From Batkoa obscura (lineage: Eukaryota; Entomophthoromycota; Entomophthoromycetes; Entomophthorales; Batkoaceae), in NCBI GenBank assembly GCA_030770535.1, contig JASVEC010000041.1:124001-188000 (forward strand): a stretch of 64,000 nt of DNA, read 5' to 3'. Below are positions 60,601 to 64,000 of this stretch, in pieces (positions within the stretch are counted from its first letter, which is position 1; the number at the start of each line of letters is the position of its first letter). The position numbers and the translations under genes were made by a program. The notes under the pieces were generated by a model. The model had not been told where the DNA came from. It saw only the letters and a list, made by a program, of their open reading frames with translations, and made no database searches.

Positions 60601-62116
60601 ATGCTTACGTATTTTAAACTTCAACTAAGACCAAGTTCAGTAATAACAAAAACTGCTCAACGTTGGTTGACAATTAATATACTTCAACAGAAGTTACAAT
60701 ATGATACAGAGCCAATAAATAGCAATTTTAGATCTTGTTTAATACCAGAAGAAATCAAAAATTTAGAACCTATCGAATTAAATCAACTAACATGTGGGGT
60801 GAGAATTGCTTAAATAAATAATAAAGATGGAATACTGACTTTCTATTAGCTCCATCATTACGCTGCTATTATCAACAACCAACTTTACACCTGGTAAATA
60901 ACAAGTTATAAGAACTATAAAAAACAGTAAAATTAACAAGTTTAGGGGTTCGAATGAATATGGGCAAGTAAATCAAACACACCTTTTCTAAATTCAAATA
61001 ATTAAACAACTCCAAAGTTAGGCCCAACCAACACTAGTTTTAGCTTAATGGATAGTGGCTCGGAATCCGAGGACTTAATAGAAAGTCCGTTTTTATTACC
61101 TGGTGCTATTAATTTCAAAAAAGAGAAAAGTGGCAATGGATATCAATTAGTAGCCGGAGATTTCCATACTTTGTGTTTGGATCGAGATACTAATCAGATT
61201 TGGAGTTGGTAAGCGTTCTTATAGCTGATAAAACAAGTTCATTAACTTAGTTAAAATCAAAGGGGAGCAGGTATTTTGGGACGAGGAGCCGAAGTTTATG
61301 ATCCATTACCAAGCACCATTGATTTCTTTAATGAGGCTAAAGTTACTATAAGTAAAATTTTATCTGCTGGGTAGGTATACTATTGTTACTATTTATTTGA
61401 GTTTTATCTTTTAAAAAAATAGAGATTACTCTATAGCCGTTGGCAATCCAAACAATCCGGAATACAGCTCTAGAGATTTAGTTTATATATGGGGTTATTT
61501 GCCAAATACTGATAATTGTAAGTCCTATTATCCAGTATTGGTACAAAACTTACTTGATCAAGAGATCAAGTTTATAACATCTGATAGACATGGGTTTTTA
61601 GCAGTAAGTAAAAATAAAAATGAGAAATATTATCTAAAATGGTTTGGAAATGAAAATAAAGATGAGTTTGAGGAAGTTCCTTATTACCCAAATTACAGCG
61701 AGGATGCTAAAGTTTTGACTGGATACAGCAGTAAGCCAGCATTTTCAATAGAAATTACAAAAGAGCTTATCAATGAAGATGATGCTATTTCTAAAGTCAT
61801 ACTTGGTGGAAATGGAATTGCTGGCATTTTATTAAAGAATAAGGAATTGATTATGGTTGATTTGAAGAACAAATCGGAACTAAAGATAGTAAAGTTTAAA
61901 GATGTGAACAAGGCGCAGTTAACATTTAATTTTTTGATATTAAATAATAAGGAAAATGAATTGAAAGTAGTCAATTTGAATACGCTAAATTTTAGACATT
62001 GGGATAAAAGAGGAAATGAAGGCCTTTATCATAATCAAATAGACTCTAGTGTTGAAAAGTTAGAATCAAGTGCTAATGATATTACATTTTCGGGAGACAA
62101 GCTTATCTGTTTGTAA
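60601..62116 (+). CDS. RCC1-repeat protein, possibly mitochondrial (Fmp25/RCC1L-like)
   Basis: Several exons to the stop at 62116. ATG 60601 gives a typical presequence (MLTYFKLQLRPSSVITKTAQ then RWL), basic and without acidic residues. An in-frame ATG at 60565 is the alternative start. RCC1-type blade motifs follow: HHYAAIINNQLYTWGSNEYG, VAGDFHTLCLDRDTNQIWSW then GAGILGRG, and DYSIAVGNPNN with LVYIWGYLPNT. The later blades (61500-62116) are degenerate (GGNGIAGILLKNKELIMVDL). RCC1 propellers act as Ran exchange factors or as scaffolds. The leader and weak blades fit Fmp25/RCC1L mitochondrial proteins better than nuclear RCC1, but this is inference. A one-exon gap around 60960-61020 is not fully resolved. 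Confidence 0.65.
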
Positions 62117-64000
62117 AAGTTTTAGTTTACACAGTAATTTTATACAACTCAATAGAAACTAGAATATAATAGTGGTAGTTGTATTTTTATAATGAATAAA
62201 AATAGAAAGTAAACATAAATTTATATCTTTAATAAATATTTACAATTTTTTTTACCTCCTACTCTAATATAACCCTAACCTGGCCCAGACACTATCATTA
62301 AATTAGCATTTTTAACTAAATTATTACACCAACTGTTTGAAGAGTGTCATAAAATTCTTGGTCTTTGAAATTAACTTTGACTACTTTTTAATACAATTGG
62401 TGTTTTTTGGTTGGAATTCGTTATTAAAATTGTAAAAAAAGTATTTACCTGTGTAGAAAGATACCCTCCAGGGACTTGTTTAGTTTTTTGGGCTTATGAA
62501 ATAGGAGAATAATTGCAAAAAGTATTATGTGATAAAGATCAATTTATAATTCTTAAAGCAGGGGTAAAAGATAAACTTCAAGCAATAATTGTTTTTATCG
62601 TCATTTAGCCTTAATATTAATATTTTGATAAAAAGAGCAAACAGGAATTAGTTGATATTTATGGTTAGACCTATGATTTAATATAGGGAAAAAATAATAT
62701 TTAGCCTTGAAATTTTTTTAATTAAAATGAGAGAGTGGATTTGAGTGCCACAAGTTGTAAGCGAAAATGGCGTTTTTGGGATGATTATTTAATAAGTAAA
62801 ATTTAAATATGGAGATGTTTTTTTGGCTTCATTACTTTTTCCATCTTTCAAGCACTATTTGAGTAGAAAGATTAGTAGTAAAATTCTCAAATACAAAAAT
62901 ACGTCCCCATATAGTTCTATTCGAAATAATTTTAAAAAATGGCAAAAATAATTTAGTAAACATCAAAATTTAAAAAATTCAACCAATTAAATGTTAAATA
63001 ATATTATTTTTATTATATCATACTACTATAGCTGATTGCAAACTAAGGTATATTTAGTTTTCCATCATAAAATAACCGAATTTGAGAATGATCAAAGATA
63101 AATCCTTATTGACCTAGATTTTTTTAAGAGGCATTTTTCTCATCACTGTAGTGTTATGGCTAATTTTAAAAATTAAAACGGTAAGCCAAGAAATATATAA
63201 TGAATTTGAAATCCTATAATACCAGTAATAAAAACCACTTTCTTTTAATGCTATATAAGTAATAATGAGCAGTTCTCGATTTTATCATGATAAAAATAAG
63301 TTTTTTCGAGTAAATTATTAAACAAGCTTTTACTCAAGTTTAAAATATCATAAATGATCGACATTCGCTATTTATTTAAAATTCTAGATGAGAATTATAC
63401 TGTAATCAATTAATTTAATGTTATATATTAAAATATCTAGTTGTTGTTATTACACTTTAGGCATATTATTTATAAATGGTATATATTATATTATATATTC
63501 TTCTTTAATTCTCCTAATTACAAATGTTATAAATAAATCAATTAATTGAGCCTAAGATTTTTGATCAAGTATAATAAATTGTCATTTTGTAATGATTTCT
63601 TCCATCCCAAAACCGGTTTCAATGTAGGCTAAGCTTAAATAAGTAAAAGTTATACGCTAAAAACTCGGGTCACAAAGTGAGATTGAAGTACTATAAAAGG
63701 CTCAAAGTAATAAACTCAGCCTAAAATAAATCAAAAAGATTATAAATATCATTTTAAATACTTCTAACTTCATAATTTTTTAATACTTTATTATCAATTA
63801 AATAATTAGTAATTTTATTAAGGCCGGATACTTAAGTAGTTATCATTTTAATTGTAGCGGAATGGAGAATTTTAGTAAATTAAGACAGTGCAAGAGTTAT
63901 AACTCTCTAAATAAAACCAAAATAATCACTAGAAAATCATCAATTGGAGAAAGGTTGAACTCAATTAAGCACTCGATAAGTAGCTTGAAGCTAGACTCTA
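62117..64000. other. Intergenic end of the window
   Basis: AT-rich sequence with one small inverted-end element at 62807-62912. I see no gene, RNA or other repeat up to the window edge. Confidence 0.45.
62807..62912 (+). mobile_element. Small inverted-end element, copy 18
   Basis: Complete forward copy, ATATGGAGATGTTTTTTTGG at the left and AAAAATACGTCCCCATAT at the right, body AAGCACTATTTGAGTAGAAA. Confidence 0.9.

Noticed and set aside
60940-60975. GGTTCGAAT resembling a tRNA T-arm
   Set aside because: It codes for GSNEYG in the RCC1 repeat, and no acceptor stem or anticodon arm surrounds it.
13056-62912. Regularly recurring ~100-bp units as a CRISPR-like array
   Set aside because: The units are scattered over 50 kb, on both strands, with variable spacing and inverted ends. 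The genome is fungal.
1-64000. tRNA, rRNA or snRNA genes and telomeric repeats
   Set aside because: I scanned for tRNA A/B box patterns, U6-like sequence and simple telomere repeats and found none that I could support.

Overview
This is a 64-kb piece of a very AT-rich nuclear chromosome from a fungus. The V-ATPase c' (Vma11-type) proteolipid, the Arp5, Nic96 and Ste20-like kinase genes and the GT..AG introns of about 45-60 bp point to fungi. Many genes have several short introns, and the SWI3/SMARCC homologue keeps the long N-terminal module shared with animals. Together these suggest an early-diverging, non-yeast fungus. I cannot name the genus from the sequence alone.

Layout: 0.2-1.7 kb (-) unrecognised basic Asn/Lys-rich protein; 2.8-3.8 kb (+) Cox18/Oxa1-type mitochondrial insertase; 4.1-4.8 kb (+) V-ATPase proteolipid; 5.2-6.2 kb (+) two-LIM protein; 7.2-12.6 kb (+) class V myosin; 13.0-14.9 kb transposase-like remnant with small inverted-repeat elements; 15.6-20.6 kb (+) Nic96/Nup93 nucleoporin with internal tandem duplications; 20.7-23.8 kb (-) Arp5; 23.8-28.6 kb gene-free region with six small elements and a near-perfect 0.42-kb inverted repeat; 28.6-30.9 kb (+) bifunctional purine enzyme Ade16/17; 31.3-34.5 kb (-) Ste20-family kinase; 35.5-37.3 kb (-) RNA polymerase II subunit Rpb3 with unusual tails; 37.8-38.9 kb (-) F-box protein; 39.1-41.6 kb (-) SWI3/RSC8; 42.3-44.4 kb (+) HERP/Usa1-like ubiquitin-domain membrane protein; 44.9-46.4 kb (-) GDA1/CD39 apyrase; 48.3-49.2 kb (+) Yju2/Cwc16 splicing factor; 49.6-51.1 kb (+) ER protein disulfide isomerase; 54.7-56.3 kb (+) putative zinc-binding transcription factor; 58.7-60.2 kb (+) G protein alpha subunit; 60.6-62.1 kb (+) RCC1-repeat protein.

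The genes are ordinary single-copy housekeeping or regulatory genes with no operon-like logic. Themes that recur are chromatin and transcription (Arp5, SWI3, Rpb3, the putative transcription factor), protein quality control in the ER (PDI, HERP-like, apyrase), and polarity or signalling (myosin V, Ste20 kinase, G-alpha).

The strongest non-genic signal is a family of about 18 copies of a ~100-bp element with inverted ends (ATATGGGGATGT...ACATCCCCATAT), found on both strands and sometimes fused end to end. The second is a 410-bp block repeated in inverted orientation around a ~0.7-kb spacer, with no difference that I could find by eye. The Nic96 locus carries two tandem duplications; the copies of the larger one differ mostly in homopolymer length, which suggests a local assembly error rather than biology.
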